Part shown: positions 43,450 to 55,930 of the stretch, piece by piece
How the letters are laid out: each line of letters starts with the position of its first letter
Numbering within the stretch: the first letter of the stretch is position 1
DNA from: Theropithecus gelada
Lineage: Eukaryota; Chordata; Mammalia; Primates; Cercopithecidae
Reading direction: 5' to 3'
DNA: 64,000 nt
Assembly: GCF_003255815.1 (NCBI RefSeq)
Contig: NC_037673.1
Location: 156,931,732-156,995,731, forward strand
Made by a program: the position numbers and the translations under genes
Notes under the pieces: model-generated
Database searches by the model: none
Told to the model about the DNA's origin: nothing
Seen by the model: the letters and a program-made list of their open reading frames with translations, nothing else

Positions 43450-43540
43450 ATGGCTACTCTAATCTATGTTGATAAGGAAAATGGAGAACCAGGCACCCGT
43501 GTGGCTGCTAAGGATGGGCTGAAGTTTGGGTCTGGACCTT
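43450..43540 (+). CDS. PTTG1: PTTG1 exon 2, start and KEN box
   Basis: The exon begins at 43439 after TTTTTAG; ATG at 43450. Residues 1-30 plus one base, including DKENGEPG. Donor CCTT|GTAAGT. Confidence 0.97.
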
Positions 43541-46500
43541 GTAAGTACACAAGGCTGCAGTCGGATACACTGCTATTGTGTACGTGGCCTGGAGCTGGAC
43601 GAGACATTTAGTGTACTTTTTGGGCAATTGGAGTCAAGTCTGTTATTGGTCCTTTTTCATTTTCAGTATCTTAATGAGATGATTTATGGGAGTACTGAAT
43701 CTCAGCTATTAGGCCTATCATAGCCATACCACTACCAATAATGGGGGGTGGGTTTGGGGGTGAGAGTTAGGTCAAGTTTACATACACAGTATTCAAGTTG
43801 TACAGATATTTTGCTGCTGGAATATTCTTATAGTAAGACTTTTTCTTCAGCAATCAAAGCCTTAGATGGGAGATCTCAAGTTTCAACACCACGTTTTGGC
43901 AAAACGTTCGATGCTCCACCAGCCTTACCTAAAGCTACAAGAAAGGCTTTGGGAACCGTCAACAGAGCTACAGAAAAGTCTGTAAAGACCAAGGGACCCC
44001 TCAAACAAAAACAGCCAAACTTTTCTGCCAAAAAGGTAAGTGTTGGCTATAAAGACACTGTTTAAACACTTAAGCGCTTTTGACTCTTAAAATGACGATT
44101 GGCATCATCCTACCCAGCTTTCTTCCCTCTGAGTAGAAGGGAGATAGAGGTTAGCAAGCAGAGTAGTGGAGGAAACTCAGATTGTCCTTGTGGACCTCTT
44201 GGTGCCTTGAGATTGGAAATCTCAGATGCAGCTAATGCATATTTGTCCCTCACCTGTCCTTAACTAGTGTCTTAAAACTGGTTGGTGGTATCTACTTACA
44301 GATACGTACTGAGAGAGAGGGTGCCTTAAGAGGTTCTGTTGCTGCTATAATAGCACAGGTGTTGCCATTCTCTGCCTAGCCTTCCAGGGCAAGCAGCAGC
44401 TTGTTAGGTTACAATTTGCTAGCATGTTGATGTTTGTGTGAGTCACAAGCTACAGGTCTGTGTATCCCAGACTGAGAGCACTTTGCTGTGAAAGATGACG
44501 TTAGCATGAGGATTAACACTTTATTTGAATAACTGTTTTGTTTAATTTGCATTAGGAAACAACTGGTGAATTACATGTGGTGCAACTTAGGACAAGGATG
44601 TCTTTTTAAAAAAGTGAATTAACTTAAAAATATTAAATACAGGAATTGCAAAGATATGGCAAAAACAATGAGACACAGAACCGAAGTGTGGGAACCCCAT
44701 AGGGAGTTCTAGGCATGCATATGTGAGGTGAGATAAATCAGGAATATGCCGGCTTCCATTGTAGCACCCTTCTATAGTAGACTGTAGTAGACCCGTCAAC
44801 TTCAGACTAGGAGATTGCCCATGGCGTTTTTCTAAAGTCCTTGACAGTGTCTTGCTGCCTCTTACTCAGTGTATTTGAGGAACACAAACTTGTTTTTAAT
44901 ATTAACCAAGTACATAATTAGGTAACACTTGCAGAAAAATCACACTCCTATAAGCCAAAAATGGCTTTGATGATTAGCTACTATCCTGGGTGATTCATGC
45001 CCGTTTTCTCCTCTGTTAGGTTGAATACTTGCGTTGATTAGCTCTGAATTAACTCTGCATTCTTGATAACTTACGCTGACAGGTGCTGGTACTTACATTT
45101 CAGATTTTAACTTTAGAGTCATGCTACTCGAATTACATTTGAATCATATTATTTGAAGTATATTTAGGTGTAATTATGAAAACTAAGGATTATGGCTTCT
45201 TAGAAGGCAGCATGAAATTGACAAATTTGAAAACTAATCAGCTAATAAGACATCCACTCTCACTAACCCATATTTTCTTTGGCTGTTCTAGATGACTGAG
45301 AAGACTGTTAAAACAAAAAGCTCTGTTCCTGCCTCAGATGATGCCTATCCAGAAATAGAAAAATTCTTTCCCTTCAATCCTCTAGGTAGTATCTTTTGTA
45401 ATTGCAAAAAGTGCTTTTGGCCTTTAGTTTCTTAGTATTCAGCTCAGCTGTAACTTGATATGAATATAATATATGACCAAAAACTATAATGAGACTGTCT
45501 GAATCTGGGTCGTTTTGGACAAATGTACTTGTTGATGGAATTATTTGCAAGGTATCATCTTAGATCAGGAGGGGAATAGGAACAAAGATACAGAAGACAT
45601 TGTTCCTGTCTGTAAAAGCTTATCACCTAGAGGAGGTAAGATGTATTCGTGAATATTGAATAAGTCCCATTGTGGACAGTCTTTCTCACAAGCCTTTTAG
45701 AAAGTGAGCTTTATGTCAGTGCCTGAGAGTGCTTTGGTAGGATTATTTCTTTGGTTAGAAAAATCTACATAAGACAGTGAAGACGTGTTTTTCAAATTTC
45801 TGCAACCTGCTACATGTATCTGAAGTATTTTCTGTTTTGGAAACAGCTTTTCAAGCTTTAATTTACTCAGCCATTTGAGGAGAAGCCACTGTGTGTCAGG
45901 CATCGCTAGGTGCTGGACACACTGTTTAACAAGATGGGCCCTGCTTATGGGAGCCCACAATTTGAAGGGAAAGTCAGATGCTGGACAAGCCATCTCACTG
46001 TGAGTGTGAGCCGGAAAAAAGAGCATTGTAGGTCAAAGTGGTGCAAAGATCCTGAGGTAGGAAAAGGGACTGAAGTGGTTCTAGGAAAAATACAGGCACA
46101 GTGAAGGAGGATACAGGTGAGGTGTGGGGGCAGATCAGGGAGGGCCTTACCGATTTCTGAGCTGGATCTTTTACCCTTTTATTTAGCCAAAGAGGTCATG
46201 TAGTTATTCTTTTACTAATTTGCATTCAGATTGTTCTGGCTTTTAGAAACTACAAACATTTCTACGATTAGTATTCTTGAAATGATCTCGTTGCAAGTTT
46301 GTGAGTACATCAGGAGGGAAACTGAGAAGGATTGCTGGGTTCGAGGGTTTGTGTGATTAAGTTTTAAAATTATAAAATGTGATGCATCCGTGCTAATAAT
46401 TATCATTCAGCCATTGGGGAAAATGAGGTAGATTTATGCATATTGATCAAGAATGAAGACCACAGTATTCTGTGTTAGAGGAAAGAGAGATTGCTAAGTG

Positions 46501-49386
46501 GCCCTTCAAAATAGTGTAAATTGTTAAATCCATCTACAGTGGATGAAGATGGCTGCTTCCTCCATGTTCACTAACTATCAATGTTTTAAAACTCTAATCT
46601 TTATCAGAAAAGAAATATTTTATTGTTTTAAATTTGTGTGGTGAGCATATTTGATTATTGGCCACTTAGTTTTTCTTTTATTAACTTCCTGTTTGTGTTT
46701 TTCTTTGATTAAAGAGCTCTTTGTAGATAAAATTAGCTCCCCTTAGATTGAAGACTTCTTTCCTCTGGAGTCTTTTGTCTGTTTATGATTTCCTTTACAA
46801 TTCAGTGGTTTTAAGCTAAATAGTCACATATCATTCAATTCTTTCTTGACTTCTGGGTTTTACCAGGCTTGAAAAAGAGCAGACTAATTCTTGAGTACTT
46901 AGGCTTTAGAGAACTTTCATACCTAAGGACAAAGATTTAGAAATTAAAACTGAAAAACTTAAGATATTCACTAAGTAATCACATTACATTAATGTAAATT
47001 TTTTTTAACATAAAATATTTGTTTTGGAAAAGTTTTGAGAAGAATGGCATGGTTTATATTTTTGAAAAATATATGAAGAAAACCTGACCTCACACAGATA
47101 TGTTTTTAATAGTCTTTTCAGATAAGCGTGGATAGTTTTCTTTGCCACTACACTAAAACCCACAAGTGGCTGTTTCTGAATATATAATTGCAATGTGGAA
47201 TCTGAAACCATATCAATGAGCATTTTGTATCTTGACAGTAAAATCCATCGGTCTGTTTTGCACTTGGAGTGTATCTTTTATTCTTGCATCTATCTTGCAT
47301 TGATCATTCAGAAATATTGATTCACTGAGATATGTAGATACTCATATGTTGAGATTATATAATATCAAAAGCACATTAATATCACAACTGATCTCATCAG
47401 AAAAGTCTAAGGCACCTGTCAAGCTAATGACTGCAGATAAGTTTTCCAAAATTCCTTCTTTTGGCCAGACACAGTGGCTCATGCCTGTAATCCCAGCACT
47501 TTTGGGAGGCAAGGCTGGCAGATCCCCTGAGGTCAGGAGTTCAAGACCAGCCTGTCCAACATGGTGAAACCCCGTCTCTACTAAAAATACAAAAATTATC
47601 CGGGCGTGGTGGGCGCGCCTGTAATCCCAGCTACTTGGGAGACTGAGGCAGGAGAATTGCTTGAACCCGGGAGGCAGAGGTTGCAGTGAACAGAGATTGT
47701 GCCACTGCACTGCAGCCTGGGTGAAAGAGTGAGACTCTGTCTCAAAAAAAAAAAATTCATTTTTTGGTTTTTGACAAAATTTTGACATTTTATATTCTGC
47801 CATTGGTAACAAAGCCTGTCAGTTTTCCTTGAGGTGATAGACTTCTTTCATGCCTTTGAGAAAAAGTGTGACAGGCATCCAGGTCTGAGTGACCATGGGA
47901 TTTCTTGCAGTTGTTAATTCAAGTAAAAACAGTATTCCAGGAAAAAGTTCTCTAGTTTTAGCTTGCAACTCAGACAATTGCACAAATCCTTTTGCTTTGA
48001 GATAATCGTATTTTGGTGTGCAGTGGAAGTGCTTTATGGCATACTTCTCATTTTATCACATAGAACATTAAAAAGACATCTTCTCAAGGATGGAGAGCTA
48101 ATAAAATTAATACTTTCTACTGCATATGGTGAAGTGACATTAAGTGAAACTGGCATTTTTAAACTACAAGTGCAGAAAGATGCAGTACATAGAGACTGCT
48201 CCTATGGTTTACTGTCACTGCCTTGATTTGTGTTGAGGCACCAGCAGCTTTATCCACCATTGCCTTGGTACCATCATCACAAATGTCAACCCAGTGGGAA
48301 AAGGTGTGAATATTGTCATGAAAATAGTTTTGACCTCATGGACCCCCTGAAAGTGTCTCAGACCACAAGGAGTCTACAGCCCACGCTGAGAACTGCTGCT
48401 CTGACAAAAACACTCTCTCTCTGTAACAGACTTTGAGAGTTTTGACCTGCCTGAAGAGCACCAGATTGCGCATCTCCCCTTGAGTGGAGTGCCTCTCATG
48501 ATCCTTGACGAGGAGAGAGAGCTTGAAAAGCTGTTTCAGCTGGGCCCCCCTTCACCTGTGAAGATGCCCTCTCCACCATGGGAATCCAGTAAGTGAGCAA
48601 GTGCCCTTCTAGAAGGGCTGCAAACAATTTGTTTCATAACTTCCATTACCGTGGGAACAAAGTTATGCGGGAGGTGAGCCTGTGAGTCATTTCTGTCCTT
48701 CAAATGACAAGGATAAGGTTTCAGAAAAATAAACTATTCTCAATTGGTATTGCTTTTTGGTCCCAAATGCCCCAGTAAAATTGTTATTCTGGAAACTGGA
48801 TAGTCTTAGTTACAGCCAAAAGATTAATTCTCACTTACATCTTCTTAGGCTGTAAGTTGAAGCATATATAATAAACTTGTTTGGAATGATGATTCCATGT
48901 TATATCCAAAGCTAATATAAGATCCAAACACCTGTGCTGTAGCATAGACTGACAATAATTTCTTACTGCAGAAGGTTTGAGGTCTTTGTTTGAACTGGTA
49001 GTCAAAGCCATCATTATGTTTTCTGTTTGTTCTGATGTGGGATAATTTGTGCTAATAAGTTACATGAGTGAGACTGTTAGCTCTTACTTTAGTCTCTAAG
49101 AGATTCAGATACTTCTAAGACTTACTTCCTAATGAAAGTCAATTCTGGGGCCACAGACATATTCCAAAAAGTGTGTATCAGGAGGGGATGGAGGTGATTG
49201 ATTAGACAAAGGGAAAAACATGAGTTTTTGACAGCTGATATCTATGTTGATATGGACAGTGACTCAACGATTTGCAGAAATTTAATAAGAGATTCCTGTT
49301 TTCTAGATCTGTTGCAGTCTCCTTCAAGCATTCTGTCGACCCTGGATGTTGAATTGCCACCTGTTTGCTGTGACATAGATATTTAA
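43450..49386 (+). CDS. PTTG1: PTTG1, securin (five coding exons)
   Basis: Joining 43450-43540, 43851-44035, 45292-45385, 48430-48588 and 49307-49386 gives 202 codons plus TAA, the known securin length. Securin binds and inhibits separase until APC/C destroys it at anaphase; it also acts as a chaperone for separase. Landmarks are the KEN box (9-11), the D-box RKAL (61-64), lysine-rich TEK motifs at 71-73 and 94-96, the separase-binding EIEKFFPF (113-120), the CDK-type site S165 in PPSPVK and a proline-rich PSPPWE that resembles an SH3-binding motif. All introns are GT-AG. Polyadenylation signal at 49424-49429. Nothing is truncated; the multi-intron structure shows this is the parent gene and not a processed copy. 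Confidence 0.98.
43851..44035 (+). CDS. PTTG1: PTTG1 exon 3, D-box
   Basis: Residues 31-92 (SIKALDGRSQ to NFSAKK). Carries the destruction box RKALGTVN. Acceptor CTTCAG, donor AAG|GTAAGT. Confidence 0.97.
44036..45291 (+). other. PTTG1: PTTG1 intron 3, no recognised feature
   Basis: 1.26 kb of apparently unique sequence; no repeat family recognised. Confidence 0.5.
45292..45385 (+). CDS. PTTG1: PTTG1 exon 4, separase-binding segment
   Basis: Residues 93-123 plus one base (MTEKTVKTKS to FFPFNPL). Acceptor GTTCTAG, donor CTAG|GTAGTA, a weaker donor than the others. Confidence 0.96.
45850..46170 (+). repeat. Ancient interspersed repeat, family not resolved
   Basis: 'gtgtgtcaggcatcgctagg' followed by 'gggagcccacaatttgaagg' and 'gatcctgaggtagg' recalls a widespread old mammalian repeat, also seen at 56135-56640. 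Confidence 0.4.
47463..47756 (+). mobile_element. Alu in PTTG1 intron 4
   Basis: Full-length Alu in the same sense as PTTG1 with an 11-base A tail. Confidence 0.93.
48230..48412. mobile_element. Possible hAT-type DNA transposon remnant
   Basis: Ends gctgagaactgctgctctga, resembling the terminal repeat of hAT-derived elements, after 'gaccccctgaaagtgtctca'. Left end not found. Confidence 0.35.
48430..48588 (+). CDS. PTTG1: PTTG1 exon 5
   Basis: Residues 124-176 plus one base (DFESFDLPEE to PSPPWES). Contains S165 (SPVK). Acceptor TCTGTAACAG, donor A|GTAAGT. Confidence 0.97.
49307..49386 (+). CDS. PTTG1: PTTG1 exon 6, C-terminus and stop
   Basis: Residues 177-202 (NLLQSPSSIL to CCDIDI) and TAA. 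Acceptor TTTTCTAG. Confidence 0.97.
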
Positions 49387-49423
49387 ATTTCTTAGTGCTT
49401 CAGAGTTTGTGCGTATTTGTATT

Positions 49424-49429
49424 AATAAA
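49424..49429 (+). terminator. PTTG1: PTTG1 polyadenylation signal AATAAA
   Basis: Canonical hexamer 38 bases after the stop codon; the short 3' UTR matches the known compact securin mRNA. Cleavage expected near 49445. Confidence 0.85.
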
Positions 49430-49449
49430 GCATTCTTTAACAGATTCTT

Positions 49450-50772
49450 CCAAGTATTGTGTTTGCTTTTCCGTGGAGTTTACTTAAAACACTATGAAAG
49501 CTAGCCAAGGTGTTTAACAAAGAGTCTATAATGTGACAATAGAGATTTGTCTGATTTCTAAAAACTTAAATCCTTTTGGTTTAACAGCTTATTTTAGAAG
49601 CCACCACTGTTTTTCCTGAAAAGTATACCCCTCAATGTATACTTTATTGACTTTTTGCAGCCTTTAACTAGTGAGTTATTAGATCTCTTAATTAGAAGAG
49701 CTCCTTCCAACTCATTAAGTATCTATTGCTAGGCATTCTTTATTGCTGGTTTGCCTTAGTTTCTAATGACTTTAGTACTCAGTATTGAAAGGCTCTAAAT
49801 CTGAGATTCCTTGGGATCTTCAGTTAGGTTCCTTGAAGATCACTGAAGATAATTTACTGATAGTAAGGTCTACACTCCACCTATAGGAAACTGTATTTAG
49901 TTATTTACCTTGTGTTGGACATGAGTATTTGAGAAGCATTATTGTGTTTAATGTTTGACACTATTTTCCAGATAAGACAATGAAGCTCAGAAGTTCATTG
50001 ATTTGTCAAAGATGTGAAGAGCTAGAAAACGCTAGAGCTGGTATTTTGATCTCAGTTCTGAGGTTGGAATCAAAATAGAGATGGCAAATAGTTGCTCATA
50101 GGTTTTTTTTTTTTTTTTTTTTGAGGGCGGGGGTAGATATTTTAAAAACCTTAATCATTTCCACTATTTAAAATTCCAATGTTTCACCAATCTGGCTTTG
50201 GAGAGTTCTTGAAAAGAGATGTGTCCATAGTAGACCCTATTTCTGTTACTTGCTGGGGTTGGAGGTGGATTGCTGCTGCTGCCTTTTGGGTGGAATGTAG
50301 GCTTTCTATCCCACAGACCCTGCCTTAAATGGCCTTAGTGAGAACTGAAGTAATCCTTTTACTTTTTGTGTCTCTTCTCAGACCTAGCCTACTTAACTCA
50401 CTTGACTTGCTTGGGCCCTGTAGTCACCTGAATTTGACCCTTGCTTGATGCTAAGTTACATAAGAAGTCTTTCCCTTGATATATCAGTAGCTTCTATGGT
50501 CAAGTTAGAGTGTGAACCCTTTGGCATTGTTACTGAAGGAAGTTGAAGGATATTAGGCGTGAAATACTAAGAACACCCACAACTGCTTATCCTGATTTTA
50601 AAACTTTTTACCTTCTAAATATAACTGAATCTGTGTGACTTTCTGGAATTAGTAGAAAGGCAGACTTCTAGGAGAAGATAATACCATAAGACTACTAGGG
50701 CATTTGGCTTTAGGAGAGAGTTAGATTTAGCATCTTCAGGTAAAATAGGACTGCTAAGAAAAGCAAAGTATA
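49450..50772. other. Intergenic downstream of PTTG1
   Basis: Mostly unique sequence. Holds an antisense MIR and a 20-base T run at 50103-50122. No gene supported. Confidence 0.45.
49930..50075 (-). mobile_element. MIR, antisense
   Basis: ttttccagataagacaatga then gctcagaagttcattgattt follow inverted MIR order. Confidence 0.55.
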
Positions 50773-51068
50773 GGTTGGACACAGTGGCTCACGCTGGTAA
50801 TCTCAGCACTTGAGAGTGTGAGGCGGGAGGACTGCTTGATCCCAGGAGCTCGAGATCAACCTGGGCCATGTAGTAAGACCCTTGTCTCTAAAAAAAATTA
50901 AAAATAATTAGCGGGGTGTGGTGGCGCGTACCTGTAGTCCTAGTCTCAGGAGGTTGAGGCAGGAGGATTGCTTGAGCCCAGGAGTTCAAGCTTACAACTT
51001 GAGTGGCTATAATGCCACTGTAATCCAGCCTGGGTGGTAGAGTGAGACACTCTCAACAACAACGAAAA
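50773..51068 (+). mobile_element. AluJ-like, sense
   Basis: Diverged full-length Alu starting ggttggacacagtggctcac and ending in a CAACAA-type tail. Confidence 0.88.
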
Positions 51069-52296
51069 AAGCAAAGTGTAGTTCTGAATGGCTTTCATAC
51101 TCTGCAACACAAACTGAAGCTTTGGAAAATTGTCTTTTGTGGTAGAGGGAACCAAGGGCTGGGAGCAAGGAGACTAGTCAGTCCCTTACCAATTAATTGC
51201 TGTCCTCTGGGTCACAACTGAGTATGGAGGGATCTGATCTTTTCATCTGCTGTTAATCAGATTGCAGTGTGCATAATGTGTGTTGAGACTGAGAACTTTA
51301 AGCAGATGCTCCTCCATTAATACAGATAATTTGCATCTTGTGGGGGTTGTTGCTATTTTGTTAAGTTCTGACACTTTTTGAAATAAGACAGACTTTATTC
51401 ATACCTTTACAACTCTGCAATCCTACCTTTCTCTACACCACCTTTGAGACTGCCTCTCAGGATCCTGTACCTTCTTAGAGTAGGAGCTAACAGTCAGGAA
51501 TGCCATTATCTTGCTACCATTTCTTCTTTCTTACCACAAGTTGTATTTTCCTACTTCTTTGCATGCCAGCCGTGGATTTTACCTTTTTTCATGCTGGGTG
51601 TTTTAAAAATTCTATTAATATTCTTATCCTTTGTTCTGGAGTATGGGTAAGGTACCTAGAAGCAATTTGATTCATTTGAGACTTGCCTTTAAGGTTAGGC
51701 ATCACCAGAGCAGCATTTAGCCCAGGGCTAATTTCCCACTGCTACTGAAGCGCCAGACGCTTAGGATTCTGCCGCTCCCTGAATTTTGAGGTTTTCCTGT
51801 CTAGCTGATGGGAGAAGACACTATTCCCAGCCCTGTGTGGGCTTCAGGAATTCTTCCCTCTGATCTTTTCAGCTTGTTTTCTTATGCATATATGGATCCG
51901 CGCCCTTCTGAATATTACAGGGAGACCCCCTACAAATTTCCAGGGTTCTCTCTGTGCAGCTCTCTCCTCTCCAGTGCTGTGCTCTGCAAACGTGGCCTGC
52001 CTTGGCCTGACTCTGCTCTGTCTCTTCAACTCAGGAAATTCACTGGACTCTGCCTGCCTCCCTCCCTTCCCTACTCTGAGGCCTGGAAACTCAAAAGTAG
52101 CCAGTGAGGACAGTCATCAGCCTCACCTCACTTATCTCACATTCCTCAGGCATTGCTGTTCTTCGTCGCCTGATGCCTGCTGTTTGGGAAGCCCTTGTTT
52201 CATCTATTTTGTCTTGTTTTTTAGTTTCAGGCAGGAGAGTAAATCTGGTCCCTGTTACTCCATCTTGGTTGCCTTTGAAAGTTCCTTCCAGGTATT
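51069..52296. other. Intergenic, no gene supported
   Basis: Unassigned sequence. The long frame here (51884-52639) runs into the following inverted Alu and shows no conserved domain. Confidence 0.45.
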
Positions 52297-52611
52297 CCTT
52301 TTTTTTTTTTTTTTTTTTGAGATGGAGTCTCCCTGGGTCACCCAGGCTAGAGTGCAGTGGCACGATCTTGGCTCACTGCAAGCTCTGCCTCCCGAGTTCA
52401 CGCCATTCTCCTGTCTCAGTCTCCTGAGTAGCTGGGATAACAGGTGCCTACCACCATGCCTGGCTAATTTTTTTTTTTTTTTTTTTTTTGTATTTTTAGT
52501 AGAGATGGGGTCCATGTTAGCCTGGATGGTCTTGATCTCCTCACCTCGTGATCCACCCACCTCGGCCTCCCAAAGTGCTGGGATTACAGGCATGAGCCAC
52601 CACGCCTGTCC
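52297..52611 (-). mobile_element. Alu, antisense
   Basis: Full-length inverted Alu with a long poly-T and an expanded internal T run at 52469-52489. Confidence 0.93.
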
Positions 52612-52621
52612 TTTTTTTTTT

Positions 52622-52790
52622 TTTTTTAAATTGACGTGACATTCACATAAGAATTCATTTAAAAACGTACAATTCAGTGACTTTTAGTTCATGCAGTATA
52701 TGCAACTATCACCACTATCTAATTTCAGAACACTTTCATCACCCCCAAAAATAAACCCACCATCAAGCACTCATTCCCCACTTCATTTAC
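52622..52790 (-). mobile_element. Old L1 fragment
   Basis: acaattcagtgacttttagt and accactatctaatttcagaa are typical of old inverted L1 3' sequence. Confidence 0.5.
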
Positions 52791-52794
52791 TTTG

Positions 52795-53160
52795 AAATGA
52801 TGTCCCTCTGCCACCCAGATGAAGTCTGAGTTGCTCAGTGTGGCTCACATGGCCTTGAGGTGGCTCCTTGGGGTTGTAATTTCCTCTCCTCATTCACCTG
52901 GTTCACACCTGTCCATCTCTAGTACCCCAGTGAGATGCTTTTCTTACCAGAAGCCTTTTCTGATATCCTAAGATCAGACTATGTATCCCCCAATTTGCTC
53001 AATTAGCCCCTCACCTTAGCTTTTTCCTTGCACTTACCATGCTCAGCTGTGTCTGGCCCTGTCCGCTATACTGGGAGCTGGATGAGGTGTGTCCCGTGCA
53101 GTGGTGTATTCTCTGCCTGGCATGTAACAGGTGCTCAGGGACTTGCTGAAATGAGTTGAG
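52795..53160 (+). mobile_element. L2 fragment, sense
   Basis: The order cttaccagaagccttttctg, cttagctttttccttgcact and ctggcatgtaacaggtgctc, then 'tgctgaaatgag', follows the L2 3' region. Confidence 0.65.
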
Positions 53161-55553
53161 ATGTCATCAGTCCCTGGGGATCCATGTTCCTAGAGACCCA
53201 GTGACTGCATTGTACCCACTGTTAGCATCACACAGTATCAGGGCCAGGGAGCCTGACTTCAAGGTTTCCAGAGAGAGAGTGGTGGGGGCAGGCACAAGTC
53301 TAGGAGGTCAGCTTCTCCCACCCTAGACAGTTCCTGGTCATCTGTTTGCCCGTGCCCCGCCAAGCCCAGGTATAACCTGTTTACCAAGAAGCTCCAGCTC
53401 TGCGGGGGAAATATAAACTGGGTTTCTTTCTTCCTTAATTGCCACCAGCCATGTTTTGTTGACCCATCCTCCTTTCTGGGTGGTGGGTGATGCTGAGCAG
53501 CATTCAGACAGATTTCACAGCTTTCCAGGTACTTTTGGTTAAACTTTGCTTATTTTAAAACTCAAGGTTTTAAAATAAAAAATTAAACTTTGCTTATTTT
53601 AAAACTCAAGGTTCAAACCTATTTCAGGTTCTTCTCCCTTTCCCCCAGGACAGGTGAGAGCTCGGCAAAAGCCCATGTGTATGCTCTGCTCACCACACAT
53701 GTCCCCTCTCCCCTTCCGGTGTTAGGACCCTTGTAGGGGCTTAGTCCAGCCCCAAGCCTGGGAGGACAGCTGGAGGGAGAAGAGAGTCTGCTCGTGTGAC
53801 AGGCTACTTGTTGGCTATGGGGAAGGTGCTGGCTTCGTTTTGGCTGTTGTGCTCTGCACCATGCTGGCAGCCTCTGCTCATGGGGAGGTCCTTATGTAGA
53901 GAATCACCTTCTCCTCCATGGCTGAAGACCCTGTCCCTCCTGAGAATGGCAGCCTGGCTCTCTTCCCACACCTTTCTCAGGTGGGTCCTCCTATTGCTTG
54001 GTCCAGGGGCTGTCCATGGCCTCTGCCCTTCCACTATTAACCACTGGGGTCTTTTCCATATTCTTTGAGGGCTGCAGAACCAGGATGGGGTGAAGGTTTC
54101 CCTGTAGGCCTGAGTACTCCAGCAGGTGTCCCACTGTGAGAAATCACTGGGCCAGGAGCAGGTACCAATCTTTAAGTTGCGGTCAGTCTCCACATGCCGA
54201 TGATCCTCTCCTTCTCCCCACAGTGCAGTGAGAAGACTCAAAAGGAGGCACCAATAGTCCCAGAATGCTCTCTCAAGAGCCCTCGCTCTCACCAGTCTTG
54301 GTTCTGTTGGTGGCACCAGCATGGGCTTAACTATTTCTCTTTCAACTCAGCAGATGTGTATCTGGGGGTGAGAGGCCATTCTCCCCTTCCTGAAGATTCC
54401 TATCTTTATGTGTTCATTTAAAACTCTTCATGGCTGCAGGAAGGAGAGGAACACCTCTCCCACCATGGACACAGCTTTTCTCTGCAAACACCCCAAAAGT
54501 GGACCACCTCATCTATCAAGCCTCTTTCTGCTTCTGATGGTTGATGCTCCTAGGACTGGCATCTCTTGGTAAGCCCGGAGCTAACTTTAGAATATGCTAT
54601 ACTCAGTGGCTTTTGGGGGCCTTAGCTGCATGTTTTCAAGCAATAGGAACAATCAAACAGCAGATTTGTCTCTCCTTTTTAGCCAGAGTGAACTTGGATG
54701 AGGGTCTTGTTTAACCTTGCAGTCTCCAAGTCCAGTGTTTTGCCTGGAGTAGACGAATGATCAGTTTGTGGAATTGAATCACAGCAGGAAGAACGAGTGC
54801 AAAGTGGCTCCCTTTGTTTCTGTGTGCACAGACTCCTGGGAGGATTTGTGCCTACACTCCCTTCTGAAGAGGCCTCTTTTTCCTACAAGAGGAGCCTGGG
54901 ACTGATGAGCCATTTCTCTTCTCAGAGCACATAGTGGAGCAGACCGCAGGCCCCACTTTCCTCTGCTGCCTGAGGAGTGGGAGTGGGTTTCCATGGCAAT
55001 GGCACGCACTAGCACTCACCTCCGCTTTGCAGCCCTGCTGCAGAGGTGAGAGCTGCCTGCCTTTGGTATGCTGCTCAGAGCCCAAGCCAGGCTGGCTCCT
55101 GGCTTCCTGCACTCTTGCAGGAAGGGACACTAGCCCAGAGGTGTAAGTCAGGGGCAGGTCACATGACTAAGAAGCATCTTCATCTTACTGGAAAGATGAA
55201 AAGTTAGTTGAGTATGATGTTCTGTATTCACAGTTTGAAAACTGGGCATGTGACTAGAGCCGTACACACATCGTATTTCAGTCTTGTAGTTAGAGGCAGC
55301 GGGTGGTATGTGAGATGCCAAAGGGGAGAGAGGGAAAGGCAGGCATGGATTCATACCTTAAAAAAGAGACAGAGAAAGAAGGGGGAACTAAGAAAGCAGC
55401 AGACAAAAACTACACGGTGTTTGGTGCCTACTGGGTACTCAGACACAGGGCTGTCAAGTTTTATGGGAGGGTTGTGTTCCTGAAGACCTTGTATAATTAC
55501 CATAAATTTATGTAATTTAAGACTACTTCTGACGTGGATGTTGTATTTGTGTG
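53161..55553. other. Intergenic, no gene supported
   Basis: GC-moderate unique sequence with a 31-base direct repeat near 53539-53613. Frames here (e.g. 53804-54322 minus) have no recognisable domain, splice context or start signal. Confidence 0.45.
53539..53613 (+). repeat. 31-base direct repeat, two copies
   Basis: Identical copies at 53539-53569 and 53583-53613 with a 44-base period; starts ttaaactttgc and ends ctcaaggtt. Confidence 0.95.
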
Positions 55554-55930
55554 CTAGGGCTGCCATAACAGAATACCGCAGACTGAGGGACTGAAACAAT
55601 GGACATTTATTTTCTTAGGACTCTGGAGGCTGGAAGTCCATGACCAAGGTGTGGCAGGGTTAGTTTCTTCTGAGGACTCTCTTTTTCTATTGTAGTCGTG
55701 TCCCTGGCTTCTCACTGTGTCCTCTCACAGTCTTTCCTCTGTGTTATCTGTGCCCTTCTCCTAAGGACAGCAGTTAGATTGGATTAGGCCCACCCTAATG
55801 ACCCCATTTTAACTTGATTAGCTCTTTACTGGCCCTATTTCCAAATACAGTCACATTCTGAGGTGCTGGGGGTGAGGACTTCAACATATGAACTTTGAGG
55901 TGGGGAGGAGGGACACAATTTATAATAGAT
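55554..55930 (-). mobile_element. MLT1 LTR (MaLR), antisense
   Basis: Runs from gctagggctgccataacaga to ggacacaatttataata in the order of an inverted MLT1 LTR. Confidence 0.75.

Larger units (their letters stand above)
45386..48429 (+). other. PTTG1: PTTG1 intron 4
   Basis: The largest intron (3.0 kb). Contains an ancient unclassified repeat (45850-46170), one Alu (47463-47756) and a possible hAT-type DNA element (48230-48412) close to the exon 5 acceptor. Confidence 0.55.

Noticed and set aside
47342..47812. 156-codon frame on minus in PTTG1 intron 4
   Set aside because: Mostly Alu translation with typical Alu peptide; no evidence of exonisation.
51884..52639. Longest unexplained open frame (251 codons, plus)
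   Set aside because: Its second half is an inverted Alu and the first half has no domain, splice context or recognisable composition. It is a chance frame.
53804..54322. 172-codon frame on minus
   Set aside because: No recognisable domain, start context or flanking splice sites; overlaps another frame on plus. Cannot be supported as a gene without homology or expression.
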